From assembly GCA_902493385.1 (NCBI GenBank), contig CABUPO010000001.1, forward strand, positions 448,303-512,302: a stretch of DNA of 64,000 bases. Direction: 5' to 3'. Below, in pieces: positions 45,470 to 55,249 of this stretch. This DNA is from an uncultured Lachnospiraceae bacterium. GTDB lineage: Bacteria > Bacillota > Clostridia > Lachnospirales > Lachnospiraceae. The stretch's first letter is position 1. Every line of letters starts with the position of its first letter. The position numbers and the translations under genes are program-made. Below the pieces are notes generated by a model, which made no database searches, was not told where the DNA came from, and was given only the letters and a program-made list of their open reading frames with translations.

Positions 45470-46240
45470 TTATTTTCTTTTTTTGTATTCAATAACTTCT
45501 TTTGCAAGCATTCTGTAACCTTCTGCCCCAGTTGACTTTGAATCATACATGTTTATAGGAAGTCCATGACTTGGAGCCTCAGCGAGTCTTACATTACGCG
45601 GAATTATAGTCTTATATATATTTTGTCTGAGATTACCCTTAACATTTTCTACAACCTGTGCAGATAAATTAGTTCTTGAATCATACATTGTAAATACGAC
45701 TCCTTCTAATCTCAGGTCAGGATTAAGTCTGTTCTGTACAAGTTCAATTGTCTTCATCAATTGGCTTATTCCCTCAAGTGCATAAAATTCACATTGAATT
45801 GGCACAATAACAGAATCTGATGCTGTCAAAGCATTTACCGTAAGTATACTTAATGACGGCGGACAATCAATAATTATGTAATCATACTGTCTGCTAATAT
45901 TCTTCAAACGGTTCTTTAAAATATAACTTCTTTCATCAGAATCAATAAGCTCAATTTCGGCTCCTGAAAGATTAACATTAGACGGCAATATATCAAGATG
46001 CTTTATAACATCTTTTATAATTGCTTTTTTTGTTGTGCATTCACCAATAAGAACCTCATATATTGTATTCTCAATCCTGTTTTTATCAACACCAAATCCA
46101 CTGGTCGTATTTCCCTGTGGGTCCATGTCAATAACTAAAACCTTTTTTTTCTTTTCTGCCAGACATGCTGAAAGGTTAATTGCAGTTGTAGATTTTCCTA
46201 CACCACCCTTTTGATTTGCAATGGAAATAATTCTGCCCAT
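45470..46240 (-). CDS. parA: Chromosome-partitioning ATPase ParA (Soj)
   Basis: Deviant Walker A ATPase that moves or separates ParB-bound origins and, in Bacillus, modulates DnaA. The 256 residues contain IANQKGGVGKSTTAINLSA (deviant Walker A), VLVIDMDPQGNTTSGFG and IIIDCPPSLSILTVNAL (Walker B). TAGGAGG precedes the ATG. An extended -10 promoter and two parS sites lie upstream, so ParB binding could repress the operon. Confidence 0.98.
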   Translation of the reverse strand: MGRIISIANQKGGVGKSTTAINLSACLAEKKKKVLVIDMDPQGNTTSGFGVDKNRIENTIYEVLIGECTTKKAIIKDVIKHLDILPSNVNLSGAEIELIDSDERSYILKNRLKNISRQYDYIIIDCPPSLSILTVNALTASDSVIVPIQCEFYALEGISQLMKTIELVQNRLNPDLRLEGVVFTMYDSRTNLSAQVVENVKGNLRQNIYKTIIPRNVRLAEAPSHGLPINMYDSKSTGAEGYRMLAKEVIEYKKRK

Positions 46241-46269
46241 TTCATCCTCCTAAAACTTATCACTAGGTA

Positions 46270-46278
46270 ATTATATCA
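46270..46278 (-). promoter_or_regulatory. Extended -10 promoter of parA-parB
   Basis: On the minus strand TGATATAAT (46278-46270) is an extended -10 (TGN-TATAAT) about 30 nt before the parA ATG. No good -35 hexamer was seen at 17 nt. Confidence 0.6.
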
Positions 46279-46336
46279 CTAAAAGATGTTATTAATCTAT
46301 AAGAAATAGTAAATTATTATTAATTATGTTCACGAA

Positions 46337-46352
46337 TGTTTCACGTGAAACA
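46337..46352. promoter_or_regulatory. parS site 1
   Basis: TGTTTCACGTGAAACA, a perfect 16-bp palindrome matching the parS consensus (Bacillus TGTTCCACGTGAAACA) at 15 of 16 positions. ParB loading site near the origin. Confidence 0.95.
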
Positions 46353-46371
46353 ATTTTGTATCATTTGATAA

Positions 46372-46387
46372 CGTTTCACGTGAAACA
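46372..46387. promoter_or_regulatory. parS site 2
   Basis: CGTTTCACGTGAAACA, one base different from site 1 (first base). It ends 1 nt before the rsmG stop. The two sites are 35 bp apart start to start. Confidence 0.92.
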
Positions 46388-46388
46388 T

Positions 46389-47096
46389 TTATAATGGTCT
46401 TTTTGCTGGAATACCATTTTTGCGCGGATACTTCTTTGGAGTTTCAACATCCTTATATATAAGTATAAGACTTCTTGTTATATCAGAATCAGGAAGTTGA
46501 TATATAGCAACATCATCAATTGCCCCTCCTAATTCTTCTACTGCTATTTCATAATCGGATATTTCTTCTTTAACTGAGCTTCCTTTGTATGGTATAAAGT
46601 ATCCGCCAGGCTTTATAAGTGGAAGACAATATTCTGATATTACCGAAAGATTAGATACTGCTCTGGTTACACATAAATCAAATGATTCTCTTGACTTACT
46701 ATGTCCTAATTCTTCTGCTCTGGTATGTATTGCTTTACAATTATCCAATGACAATTCTTTTATAACAGAATTTAAAAAAGAAATTCTTTTATCAAGAGAA
46801 TCGACTAATGTCATTTTAAGTCGTGGAAATGCAATCTTTAAAGGTATTCCAGGAAAACCAGCGCCTGTTCCAATATCTATTACTGACGCATCTATATTCA
46901 TATCATATATATATACAATTGAAAGACTATCAATAAAATGTTTTAATACAACATCCTTAAAATCTGTAATAGCTGTAAGATTACATTTACTATTATATTC
47001 TATAAGCATCTCATAATATTTTAAAAGCTTCTCACATTGTTCATCCTTAAGGTTAATGTGAAGCTTCTTTACCTGTTCTTTAATATAATTAATCAT
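46389..47096 (-). CDS. rsmG: 16S rRNA (guanine527-N7)-methyltransferase RsmG
   Basis: SAM-dependent rRNA methyltransferase; loss gives low-level streptomycin resistance in other bacteria. 235 residues with the SAM motif SVIDIGTGAGFPGIPLKIAF, LVDSLDKRISFLNSVI and the motif FDLCVTRAVSNL, then YCLPLIKPGGYFIPYKGS. It starts 5 nt after mnmG, in the conserved mnmE-mnmG-rsmG-parA order. Its stop abuts parS site 2. Confidence 0.97.
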   Translation of the reverse strand: MINYIKEQVKKLHINLKDEQCEKLLKYYEMLIEYNSKCNLTAITDFKDVVLKHFIDSLSIVYIYDMNIDASVIDIGTGAGFPGIPLKIAFPRLKMTLVDSLDKRISFLNSVIKELSLDNCKAIHTRAEELGHSKSRESFDLCVTRAVSNLSVISEYCLPLIKPGGYFIPYKGSSVKEEISDYEIAVEELGGAIDDVAIYQLPDSDITRSLILIYKDVETPKKYPRKNGIPAKRPL

Positions 47097-47101
47097 ACCT
47101 G

Positions 47102-48988
47102 CTATACCTCTTTCTGAAGACTCTTAACATACACTAAAAGTACGGATATATCCGCCGGTGATACACCGGATATTCTTGAAGCCTGACCAATAGACGAAGG
47201 TCTTATCTGATTCAATTTCTGTATAGCTTCAAGTCTGAGATTGCCAATACTGTTATAATCTATATCTTCAGGTATATGTTTACCTTCCAGCTTCTTATAT
47301 TGTTCAACCTGTTTAATCTGCCTTGCAATATAGCCTTCATATTTAATCATGTTTTCAACTTGTTCCGTAATATCAGAGTCAAGCTTATTTCTTTTCTTAT
47401 CTAATGGTGCTGTTTTATTATAATTAAGTTCAGGACGTCTTATAAGCTCCTCAAGTGAAGTTCCCGTAGTTATCGGCGTAGTATTATACGACTTTAAAAT
47501 TTCATTAACTTCATCAGAAGGACTTACATATACTTCTTTTATACGATTAATCTCTAAGTTAATCATTTCAATTTTTCTTAAATAATCCTGATATCTTTTC
47601 TCACTTATAAGACCAAGTCTGTATCCAAGAGGCGTCAATCTTTGGTCTGCATTATCCTGCCTCAAAAGAAGTCTGTATTCTGCTCTTGAAGTCATCATTC
47701 TATAAGGTTCATTAGTCCCTTTAGTAACAAGGTCGTCAATAAGAACGCCTATATATCCCTGAGACCTGTCTATAATTACCGGCTTTTCACCTTTAATATA
47801 CATTACAGAATTAATGCCTGCTATTATACCCTGTGCCGCTGCTTCTTCATATCCTGAGCTTCCGTTAATCTGTCCAGCCGCAAATAATCCTGACACATTT
47901 TTAAATTCAAGACTCTGCTTTAATTGCAAAGGATTAATGCAATCATATTCTATTGCATATCCATTTCTTACAATATGAGCATTTTCAAGACCCGGAACTG
48001 AGCGGTACATTCTATATTGAACATCTTCAGGAAGAGATGTTGACATTCCACCTATGTACATCTCATTAGTATATTCTCCTTCAGGCTCAATAAATACCTG
48101 ATGTCTGTTCTTATCAGAAAATCTCATCACCTTGTCTTCAATTGAAGGACAATATCTCGGGCCTGTTCCTTCTATAACTCCTGAATATAAAGGAGACCTT
48201 TGAATGTTGTTTTTTATTATATCATGCGTTTTATCATTAGTATATGTAAGCCAGCATGATATCTGTTCTCTTTCAATATCTTCTGCTTTATTAGTAAATG
48301 AAAAAGGTGTAATTTTCTCATCACCCTTTTGTTCATCCATTTTACTGAAATCTATAGTTCTCTTATCAATTCTTGCCGGAGTACCTGTTTTAAATCTTCT
48401 TATTTCTATTCCGTTATCTATTAATGATTGTGAAAGACTGTTGGCAGCTGAAAGACCATTAGGACCTGTATATGATATATCATCTCCGCTTATGCATTTT
48501 GCTTTAAGATATACTCCTGTACATAAAATAACAGCTTTAGAATAATAAATTGCTCCGGAAGTAGTTTTTATTCCTTTAATTATGTTATCTTCAACTATTA
48601 TAGATGCTGCTTCCGCCTGTCTGATATCAAGTCCTTCAGTATTTTCAAGCGTTTCTCTCATTTTTGCAGAATAATTCTTCTTATCAGCCTGTGCGCGAAG
48701 CGAATGAACAGCAGGACCTTTGGATTTGTTAAGCATCTTTGACTGTATAAATGTCTTATCTATATTTATACCCATCTGCCCACCTAAGGCGTCTATTTCT
48801 CTTACCAGATGACCCTTTGACGTTCCTCCGATATTAGGATTGCACGGCATCATAGCAATGCTGTCAATACTTACTGTAAATATAATAGTCTTATAACCTA
48901 GCCTTGCAGAACAAAGTGCAGCTTCACATCCTGCATGTCCCGCTCCGACAACCACTACATCATAATTGTATTCTAATGTATTATTCAT
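47102..48988 (-). CDS. mnmG: tRNA uridine-5-carboxymethylaminomethyl enzyme MnmG (GidA)
   Basis: FAD protein that works with MnmE to modify wobble uridine 34 in certain tRNAs. The dinucleotide-binding start [20 protein letters not shown] is followed by [20 protein letters not shown] (containing a catalytic Cys), [11 protein letters not shown], and the C-terminal MnmE-interacting helical domain ([19 protein letters not shown]). 628 residues is the standard length. GGAGAG lies upstream of the ATG. Confidence 0.98.
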   Translation of the reverse strand: MNNTLEYNYDVVVVGAGHAGCEAALCSARLGYKTIIFTVSIDSIAMMPCNPNIGGTSKGHLVREIDALGGQMGINIDKTFIQSKMLNKSKGPAVHSLRAQADKKNYSAKMRETLENTEGLDIRQAEAASIIVEDNIIKGIKTTSGAIYYSKAVILCTGVYLKAKCISGDDISYTGPNGLSAANSLSQSLIDNGIEIRRFKTGTPARIDKRTIDFSKMDEQKGDEKITPFSFTNKAEDIEREQISCWLTYTNDKTHDIIKNNIQRSPLYSGVIEGTGPRYCPSIEDKVMRFSDKNRHQVFIEPEGEYTNEMYIGGMSTSLPEDVQYRMYRSVPGLENAHIVRNGYAIEYDCINPLQLKQSLEFKNVSGLFAAGQINGSSGYEEAAAQGIIAGINSVMYIKGEKPVIIDRSQGYIGVLIDDLVTKGTNEPYRMMTSRAEYRLLLRQDNADQRLTPLGYRLGLISEKRYQDYLRKIEMINLEINRIKEVYVSPSDEVNEILKSYNTTPITTGTSLEELIRRPELNYNKTAPLDKKRNKLDSDITEQVENMIKYEGYIARQIKQVEQYKKLEGKHIPEDIDYNSIGNLRLEAIQKLNQIRPSSIGQASRISGVSPADISVLLVYVKSLQKEV

Positions 48989-49005
48989 AGCAGTAAATCT
49001 CTCCT

Positions 49006-50388
49006 TTATTTTCCCATACAGAACTCGCTGAATATTTTATCAATCAAATCATCTGACACCGTATCCCCTGTAATCTCTCCAAGAAAATTATATGCGTCAA
49101 GCATATCTATAGTAATTAAATCCTCCGGCATTCCTGATTCAATATTATCATTTACAAGTTCAAGAGACTTTATCGAATTATCTATTGCTTCCATATGGCG
49201 TATATTAGTTATATATGTTTCATTCTCTATATCAATATTACCATTAAAAAACATTTTCTCAACTGCACTGACAAACTCGTTATATCCTTCGCCTGTTACT
49301 GTTGAAAACTCTATGCATTCCGGAACTGATTCTTTTATCATTTTAGTATCAATCTTTGTATCTGCATCAGATTTATTCAAAAGAACAATTGATTTACTGT
49401 CTCTTATAAGAGATAAAATATATTCGTCTTCACTGTCAAAATCTCTGGACATATCAAACATGCATATAATCAGCTGTGCTTTTTTTATTATCTCAAGAGT
49501 CTTTTCTATTCCAATCTGTTCTATATAATCTTCAGTATCATGTATACCTGCCGTATCCATAAGATTAAGCACAATATTATTAATATTAATGCTGTATTCA
49601 ATAATATCTCTTGTTGTTCCCGGTATATCGGTAACTATCGCTCTTTCATCCTTCATTATAAAATTAAGAAATGATGATTTTCCAACGTTAGGTTTTCCTA
49701 TAATTGCCGTAAAAATGCCTTCATTTATTATTCTGCCGTTATCATAGCTTTTAAGAAGCGATTCAAGCTCTTTAAGTATATTGTTAATTTTTTCTCTAAG
49801 CCCGCCAGTATAATCGTCAAGAGAATAATGCTCAGGATCGTCAAGCGCCGCTTCAATAAATGCCATCTCATATAATATTATTTCTCTTATTTTCGATATC
49901 TTTTCTTTTATATCGCCCTTTAAATGATTAACTGAAGCCATAAGTGAATATTCATTCTGAGATTTTATTATATCCATTACTGATTCTGCCTGGGATAAAT
50001 CAATACGTCCGTTTAAGAATGACCTTTTAGTAAATTCACCGGGCATTGCGAGTCTTGCACCATTATTTACAACAAGCTTTAACATAAGCTTTGCCACATA
50101 TGAACCTCCGTGACAGTTTATCTCGGCAACGTTTTCTTTTGTATAAGAATTGGGAGCTTTGAATAAAGATACCATAACCTCGTCAATACACATATCGCCG
50201 TCATATATATATCCGTAATGTATTGTGTGTGAATCATAACAGTCTGCATCAAAGGCGCTGCATGACTTACCTTTTTTAAATATCCTTTTTAATATTTCAA
50301 ATGAATCAGAACCGCTTATTCTTATTATATGAATACCGCCATTACCAAGAGCCGTACTTATTGCCGCAATAGTATCTGAATCATTCAT
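49006..50388 (-). CDS. mnmE: tRNA modification GTPase MnmE (TrmE)
   Basis: GTPase partner of MnmG. The 460-residue product shows the tetrahydrofolate-binding N-terminal domain ([20 protein letters not shown]), helical domain, and an inserted G domain ([42 protein letters not shown]). The C-terminal FCMGK carries the catalytic Cys. The frame is open 23 codons upstream, but the ATG at 50388 has AAAAGGAGTG 8 nt before it and matches the family start. Separated from jag by a terminator. Confidence 0.98.
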   Translation of the reverse strand: MNDSDTIAAISTALGNGGIHIIRISGSDSFEILKRIFKKGKSCSAFDADCYDSHTIHYGYIYDGDMCIDEVMVSLFKAPNSYTKENVAEINCHGGSYVAKLMLKLVVNNGARLAMPGEFTKRSFLNGRIDLSQAESVMDIIKSQNEYSLMASVNHLKGDIKEKISKIREIILYEMAFIEAALDDPEHYSLDDYTGGLREKINNILKELESLLKSYDNGRIINEGIFTAIIGKPNVGKSSFLNFIMKDERAIVTDIPGTTRDIIEYSININNIVLNLMDTAGIHDTEDYIEQIGIEKTLEIIKKAQLIICMFDMSRDFDSEDEYILSLIRDSKSIVLLNKSDADTKIDTKMIKESVPECIEFSTVTGEGYNEFVSAVEKMFFNGNIDIENETYITNIRHMEAIDNSIKSLELVNDNIESGMPEDLITIDMLDAYNFLGEITGDTVSDDLIDKIFSEFCMGK

Positions 50389-50423
50389 AATATATGCACT
50401 CCTTTTTAACTTATTTATATATA

Positions 50424-50453
50424 CAAAAGAGCTGAATCCTAATGACTCAGCCC
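50424..50453 (-). terminator. Terminator after jag
   Basis: On the minus strand a 10-bp stem with two G-T pairs (arms 50453-50444 and 50438-50429) and loop ATTAG runs into TTTTGTAT. It separates the rpmH-rnpA-yidD-yidC-jag unit from mnmE. Confidence 0.8.
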
Positions 50454-50463
50454 TCACATTTAC

Positions 50464-51249
50464 TTATTCTTCATTCTGCTCTACAAAAGCATTATCATCT
50501 TTTTCTGTCTGTCTGTGATATGAACTACGATTATTATACCTGTTATTACGTCCTCTGTTGTTATATCCAGCTCTGTTATTATTGCTTCGGTATCCGTTTC
50601 CATATCCAGAATCAGCATATTCCTTTTTTAAAGTAACTACAACCTTGCGATATGGTTCTTCACCTTCACTATGAGTATCTACATATTTGTCCTTTTGAAG
50701 AGTTGAATGAATTATTCTTCTTTCATAAGGATTCATTGGCTCAAGTACAACATTTCTTCTTGTCCTTTTAACCTTATGAGCAATATTTTTTGCAAGGTTT
50801 TCAAGGGTTTCTTTTCTTCTCTCTCTGTAATTCTCGGTATCAAGCTTGACTTTAATATAATTCTTCGCATCCTTATTAACAACAAGACTTGAAAGATATT
50901 GAAGGGAATCAAGAGTCTGTCCTCTTTTACCTATAAGAATACCCATATCATTTCCTTCAAGATTAATATTCATATATGATTTTTCTTCATCATAATCAAT
51001 TATAACCTCTGCTTCTACTTCCATAGCAGCAAGAATTTTTTCTAAAAATTCTTTAACATTAGTTCTTGCATCATTTATTAGCTTAACTCTTATTCTTGCA
51101 TCCTTTTTTGCAAAAATACCAAGTATACCGTTAGATTCTTTTTCTATTACTTCATATTCTACTTTATCACTTGTAGTTCCAAGATTAACCAGCGCATCTG
51201 TAAGCGCTTCATCAACATTTTTACCGGAAAATTCTTTCCACTCTGACAT
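50464..51249 (-). CDS. jag: KhpB/Jag RNA-binding protein
   Basis: RNA chaperone-like protein of Gram-positives that works with KhpA and influences division and envelope growth. Domains in order: Jag_N (WKEFSGKNVDEALTDAL, IEKESNGILGIFAKKDA), KH type II (MGILIGKRGQTLDSLQYLSS) and R3H (NPYERRIIHSTLQKDKYVDT). A low-complexity Arg/Asn/Tyr/Gly tail of ~45 residues (YRSNNNRAGYNNRGRNNRYN) resembles RNA-binding RGG-like tails and is longer than in Bacillus. It follows yidC by 6 nt. Confidence 0.95.
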   Translation of the reverse strand: MSEWKEFSGKNVDEALTDALVNLGTTSDKVEYEVIEKESNGILGIFAKKDARIRVKLINDARTNVKEFLEKILAAMEVEAEVIIDYDEEKSYMNINLEGNDMGILIGKRGQTLDSLQYLSSLVVNKDAKNYIKVKLDTENYRERRKETLENLAKNIAHKVKRTRRNVVLEPMNPYERRIIHSTLQKDKYVDTHSEGEEPYRKVVVTLKKEYADSGYGNGYRSNNNRAGYNNRGRNNRYNNRSSYHRQTEKDDNAFVEQNEE

Positions 51250-51255
51250 AATATA

Positions 51256-52638
51256 TTATACCTCCTGATTATTATCATCAGAATCTTTTGCACTGCTCTT
51301 ATAATCTCTGTTAAGCATATTTGCAAAATCTGATATACTACCTTTTTTAATATCATGATTCACATATAAATCCTGCTTTGATGTTTTATGCGTATTATTA
51401 TTCTTTATATCCTTCTTTGCAGTATTAGATGAAGCATAAGTATTAATCGAACTTGTACGTGTCTTTGCTACCTGCTGCATTTTTGTAGAATTGACGTCTA
51501 TGCCTTTTTTAGCTAATTTCTTATTTCTTTTTTCAATATTCTTTTCAGCTATAGATTCAATTCCAATCTTTTTAAAGTATGCATTAATAAATAATCCCTG
51601 TATTATTCTGAATACGTTACCTGCAACCCAGTACAGACCAACACCAATCGGAAACATAAAACAAAATATACCTGATATAAACGGCATAATATTATTCATA
51701 GTATTCATCGATGCAGCCGTCGGATCCTGATTATTTTTATCTTTCTTATTAGAACCTGTAATTATCTTATTATTAATAAACTGTGTAACTACTGCAAGTA
51801 TTGGAATAGATATAGTGAAATTTTTCCATGAAGCATTTTCCATAATATTCATTCCAAGGAAATTATATACGCCTTTAAGCTCTGCATATGATTCCTTCAT
51901 TGTATTAGTTACTTCAGGATAATTACTGAATATATTCATATCCCATAATTCTTTCCAGTTAGCTTCCTTAAACTGACTGAGAATATCTACAATATAATTA
52001 GAAGCTGTAGCTGTAAATGTATTATCCTGTCCAACTGCACTTATTGCAGCAACTATATCATCTACCTTGCTGAGGGACTGGGAAGTTATAAGCGAACTGT
52101 TAATTGTTATATCGGTTACACCGCCATTCTTAACAAATGCGCCAATATTATGAGCAAAATCTGTAAGCGCCATACCGGAAGCTTCTACTGCATCAATAAT
52201 ATTTACATATATTTCCTTAATCTGAGGAACATAAGCGGGAACATTATATATAACTCTGTACAATGCAAAAAATATAGGAAGCGTAATAAGCATAGGAAGA
52301 CAGCCTGCTGTAGCGCTTACGCCATATTTCTGATAAACCGCCTGCTGCTCAGCCTGCATCTTTCTTACAGAATCCTGATCTTTTTTATCTTTATATTTTG
52401 CATTTATTGCCTGAATTTCCGGAGACATAACTGAATTAAGCTTTGAAAATTTCTGCTGCTTAATAGTTATAGGAATCATCAGACCGTTTACAATAAAAGT
52501 AAATACTATAATACAAAGACCTGTATTATGAATTCCAAATAAATCAAAAAAACTATATATTCCTTCAAGAATCTTTCCTAATACATAAGCTATAGGTCCA
52601 AGAATAGCGCCATTATACTTGGTTAATAAAAAAAACAT
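51256..52638 (-). CDS. yidC: Membrane protein insertase YidC (SpoIIIJ/OxaI family)
   Basis: Inserts and folds membrane proteins, alone or with SecYEG. Helices include LCIIVFTFIVNGLMIPITIK, GCLPMLITLPIFFALYRVIY and the late pair FISGIFCFMFPIGVGLYWVA. Between helices 2 and 3 is an unusually long extracytoplasmic insertion (~110-120 residues, rich in N, S and T). No lipobox is seen at the N-terminus, unlike SpoIIIJ. A basic C-terminal tail of about 100 residues may contact ribosomes. GGAGG lies 12 nt upstream of the ATG, a rather long spacing. Confidence 0.95.
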   Translation of the reverse strand: MFFLLTKYNGAILGPIAYVLGKILEGIYSFFDLFGIHNTGLCIIVFTFIVNGLMIPITIKQQKFSKLNSVMSPEIQAINAKYKDKKDQDSVRKMQAEQQAVYQKYGVSATAGCLPMLITLPIFFALYRVIYNVPAYVPQIKEIYVNIIDAVEASGMALTDFAHNIGAFVKNGGVTDITINSSLITSQSLSKVDDIVAAISAVGQDNTFTATASNYIVDILSQFKEANWKELWDMNIFSNYPEVTNTMKESYAELKGVYNFLGMNIMENASWKNFTISIPILAVVTQFINNKIITGSNKKDKNNQDPTAASMNTMNNIMPFISGIFCFMFPIGVGLYWVAGNVFRIIQGLFINAYFKKIGIESIAEKNIEKRNKKLAKKGIDVNSTKMQQVAKTRTSSINTYASSNTAKKDIKNNNTHKTSKQDLYVNHDIKKGSISDFANMLNRDYKSSAKDSDDNNQEV

Positions 52639-52656
52639 CAGTTAAAATATCCTCCT

Positions 52657-52878
52657 TTATGGAAGCGGATCATATCCGCCCTTTGCAAAAGGATGACAAC
52701 GCAATAATCTCTTTGCAGCCAAATAAGATCCTTTAAAAGGACCATATTTTTCAATGGCTTCCGCCGCATACTCGGAACATGTAGGCACATAAATACATGT
52801 AGGTTTTCCTTTTAACGGAGATAAAAATCTTCTATAAAATCTAATAATAATCAGCAATATTTTCTTCAATTCAATCAC
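52657..52878 (-). CDS. yidD: Membrane protein insertion efficiency factor YidD
   Basis: 73-residue peripheral membrane protein with the family core FYRRFLSPLKGKPTCIYVPT, CSEYAAEAIEKYG, LRCHPFAKGGYDP. Its three Cys and HPF motif are conserved. It overlaps the end of rnpA by 8 nt and precedes yidC, the common order. Confidence 0.96.
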   Translation of the reverse strand: MIELKKILLIIIRFYRRFLSPLKGKPTCIYVPTCSEYAAEAIEKYGPFKGSYLAAKRLLRCHPFAKGGYDPLP

Positions 52879-53206
52879 TTCTAATTATATTATGAATCTT
52901 ACCTAAATGAATTAAAGCGCTGCAAATGTCATTATATGACTTTCCTTTTGCAGTAACTCTGGCGATAATAACGATATCGTAACCACAATCAAACATATTA
53001 CAGTTCAACCTGTAACTTTCTTTTATCAATCTTGTTATTCTATGTCTGATAACACTATTACCAACTTTTTTACTTACCGATATTCCAATACGATTTTCCA
53101 AAAGATTATTTTTCAAAATATACATTACCAGATACTTATTAGCCAGAGATTTACCATTCTTATATACTTTTTGAAAATCGTTATTAGATTTAATATGCAT
53201 ATACAA
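52871..53206 (-). CDS. rnpA: Ribonuclease P protein component
   Basis: Protein subunit of RNase P for tRNA 5' maturation. 111 residues with FQKVYKNGKSLANKYLVMYI, RIGISVSKKVGNSVIRHRIT and RLIKESYRL, the RNR-type RNA-binding region. The start is probably TTG at 53206, since GGAGG is 7 nt upstream; the ATG at 53200 would be 13 nt away. Between rpmH and yidD as in nearly all bacteria. Confidence 0.96.
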   Translation of the reverse strand: MYMHIKSNNDFQKVYKNGKSLANKYLVMYILKNNLLENRIGISVSKKVGNSVIRHRITRLIKESYRLNCNMFDCGYDIVIIARVTAKGKSYNDICSALIHLGKIHNIIRSD

Positions 53207-53262
53207 TTATATTCCTCCGGAATATCAGCTTCTGACAACTACTATGCCAGTTATAATACAAA

Positions 53263-53397
53263 TTATGCAGATAATTTCTTTCTACCCTTACTTCTTCTTC
53301 TTGCTAATACTTTTCTACCATTAGCTGTTCTCATTCTTTTTCTGAAGCCATGCTCTCTTTTTCTTGCTCTCTTTTTTGGCTGAAATGTCATTTTCAT
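53263..53397 (-). CDS. rpmH: Ribosomal protein L34
   Basis: 44-residue basic ribosomal protein, read as [20 protein letters not shown], then [23 protein letters not shown]. The only candidate start is the ATG at 53397, with GGAGG 10 nt upstream (a second ATG two codons later is further away). It begins the rpmH-rnpA-yidD-yidC-jag unit, divergent from dnaA. Confidence 0.97.
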   Translation of the reverse strand: MKMTFQPKKRARKREHGFRKRMRTANGRKVLARRRSKGRKKLSA

Positions 53398-53419
53398 TCT
53401 ATATACACCTCCTTAATAC

Positions 53420-53448
53420 GTTATATCCCTGTTCTGATAACATATCAA
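53420..53448 (-). promoter_or_regulatory. Promoter of rpmH
   Basis: Minus strand TTGATA (53448-53443), 17-nt spacer, TATAAC (53425-53420), 22 nt before the rpmH start. Confidence 0.8.
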
Positions 53449-53502
53449 TCTGTATTATATTCAATAATATAATTCACGTCAAGTAATAATTTTTCATTAC
53501 TA

Positions 53503-53531
53503 TTGAAAAAAATCTGAATTTGTACTAATAT
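53503..53531 (+). promoter_or_regulatory. Promoter of dnaA
   Basis: TTGAAA (53503-53508), 17-nt spacer, TAATAT (53526-53531), about 65 nt before the dnaA ATG. The rpmH-dnaA spacer (53398-53595) holds this, the rpmH promoter and AT-rich DNA but no consensus DnaA box. Confidence 0.65.
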
Positions 53532-53595
53532 ATATAAGGTAGCGTTTTTATTTTGGGATAGTAGCATTTATTATATTTAAAAGGCAGGATATATA

Positions 53596-54969
53596 ATGGA
53601 AGAAATTATTAAATCTAAATGGAAAGATATATTAGAACACGTTAAAAGTGAATATTCTCTTACTGACGTATGTTATAAAACATGGATTTCTCCACTTGAA
53701 TTATATTCTGTTAACGAAGAAGAAAGCACTGCTGTAATAAGTGTAAACGATTATTTATTAGGCGAAAGCAGCAAGGAACATATTAACAAAAAATATAATT
53801 TATTTATTCAGGTTTCCATAGAAGAGATTACCGGCTTTCATCTTACTATTACATATAAGAATAAAAGCGAGCTTGACAAAAGCTCAGGAATTTCAAAACC
53901 AAAGACAAAGGCAAAGAATAATCTTGCTTTTAATCTCAATGATAAATATACCTTCGATACATTTGTAGTAGGAAGCAATAACAGCTTTGCCCATGCTGCT
54001 GCTCTTGCGGTAGCTGATTCGCCGCTTGAAAGTGAATATAATCCTCTATTTATATATGGAGGACCAGGACTTGGAAAGACCCACCTTATTCACTCTATTG
54101 CACACCATATTATTGATAACTATCCTGAGCTTCAGGTTTTATATGTAACAAGCGAACAATATATTAATGAGATTGTAGACGCTATGCGTAATAGCAAGCA
54201 GGACCGCACTACTCTTAATAATATTAAAAAGAAATACAGAGAAGTAGACGTTTTAATGATAGATGACGTACAATTCATTATAGGAAAGGATATAACTCAG
54301 GAAGAGTTTTTTCATACCTTTAATGCATTATATGAACAGGGTAAACAGATTATTCTCACAAGTGATAAGCATCCTAATCAGATGGAAAAGCTTGATGAAA
54401 GATATAAATCGCGTTTTAACTGGGGTCTCCCTGTAGATATTAAGTCTCCCGAATACGAAACAAGACTTGCTATACTTAAAAAGAAAGAAGAAAAGGAAAA
54501 TATCAAACTTGGTGATAAGATTCTCGAATTTATTGCAGAAAATATCAAAACCAATATACGAGACCTTGAAGGAGCTTATAATAAGCTTATATTAAGGTCT
54601 AAGCTCCAGCACTGCGATATTACTCTTGATAATGCCAAAGAAGATATCAAAGACCTTATACTTACAGACGACAAAGTTAAAATTACCAATGATTACATCA
54701 TTAATATAGTAATAGAACATTATAATCTTACGCTTGAACAGATTAATTCAAAAAACCGAAGCCAGAAGATTGCACATGTAAGACAGATATGTATGTATCT
54801 GTGCAGAAAGATAACCAATTCTTCTTATGATGAAATAGGAGAAAGATTAGGTAAAAGAGATAGAACAACTGTAATGCATGGTTACAATAAAATAGAAGAA
54901 GATCTCTCAACAGACGTATCGCTTCAGAATGAGATTGATATTCTAATGAAGATTATTAACCACCAGTAA
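53596..54969 (+). CDS. dnaA: Chromosomal replication initiator DnaA
   Basis: Origin-binding AAA+ initiator. All four domains are seen in 457 residues: N-terminal oligomerisation domain, short linker, AAA+ domain (GGPGLGKTHLIHSIAHH, MIDDVQFIIGKD, SDKHPNQMEKLDERYKSRF) and the DNA-binding domain IV (CRKITNSSYDEIGERLGKRD followed by RTTVMHGYNKIE). The ribosome site is GGCAGGA before the ATG. Gene order and strand change mark this as the origin. Confidence 0.99.
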   Translation: MEEIIKSKWKDILEHVKSEYSLTDVCYKTWISPLELYSVNEEESTAVISVNDYLLGESSKEHINKKYNLFIQVSIEEITGFHLTITYKNKSELDKSSGISKPKTKAKNNLAFNLNDKYTFDTFVVGSNNSFAHAAALAVADSPLESEYNPLFIYGGPGLGKTHLIHSIAHHIIDNYPELQVLYVTSEQYINEIVDAMRNSKQDRTTLNNIKKKYREVDVLMIDDVQFIIGKDITQEEFFHTFNALYEQGKQIILTSDKHPNQMEKLDERYKSRFNWGLPVDIKSPEYETRLAILKKKEEKENIKLGDKILEFIAENIKTNIRDLEGAYNKLILRSKLQHCDITLDNAKEDIKDLILTDDKVKITNDYIINIVIEHYNLTLEQINSKNRSQKIAHVRQICMYLCRKITNSSYDEIGERLGKRDRTTVMHGYNKIEEDLSTDVSLQNEIDILMKIINHQ

Positions 54970-55249
54970 TTTAACTTTAAGTTATCAACGTTATTATTAA
55001 CATTGTTGATAACTTATGTTTACAACAGTTAATATACATTCTGCTTAATATTTTTATACATTTAGTTATATATTGATGTCCACTTTAATATTAACTTTAT
55101 TTATATTAAGCAAAGCCTTATATTAAGGGCGCTTTAAGAGATAATCACTTATTAACGTCTTCTACTGTAACTGACACCTGATAATAATTATTATTTATAT
55201 ATATATTTATATTTATATGTAAAATCCATTTACTGAAAGGGGCACTCTT
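54970..55249. other. oriC: Probable origin of replication (oriC), dnaA-dnaN spacer
   Basis: A 280-nt AT-rich non-coding spacer between dnaA and dnaN. It contains the DnaA-box-like pair above, other weak matches (TTATACATT near 55054, TTATTAACG near 55151) and a very AT-rich stretch at about 55185-55225 that could be the unwinding element. Strand bias of genes changes at dnaA. Origin assignment follows from synteny; box assignments are tentative. Confidence 0.75.
54979..55015. repeat. Inverted repeat containing two DnaA-box-like sequences
   Basis: Arms AAGTTATCAAC (54979-54989) and GTTGATAACTT (55005-55015) form a perfect 11-bp inverted repeat just after dnaA. They contain TTATCAACG (54982-54990, plus) and TTATCAACA (55004-55012, minus), one to two mismatches from the TTATCCACA box. 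Could be a DnaA-binding pair, an mRNA 3' hairpin, or both. Confidence 0.6.
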
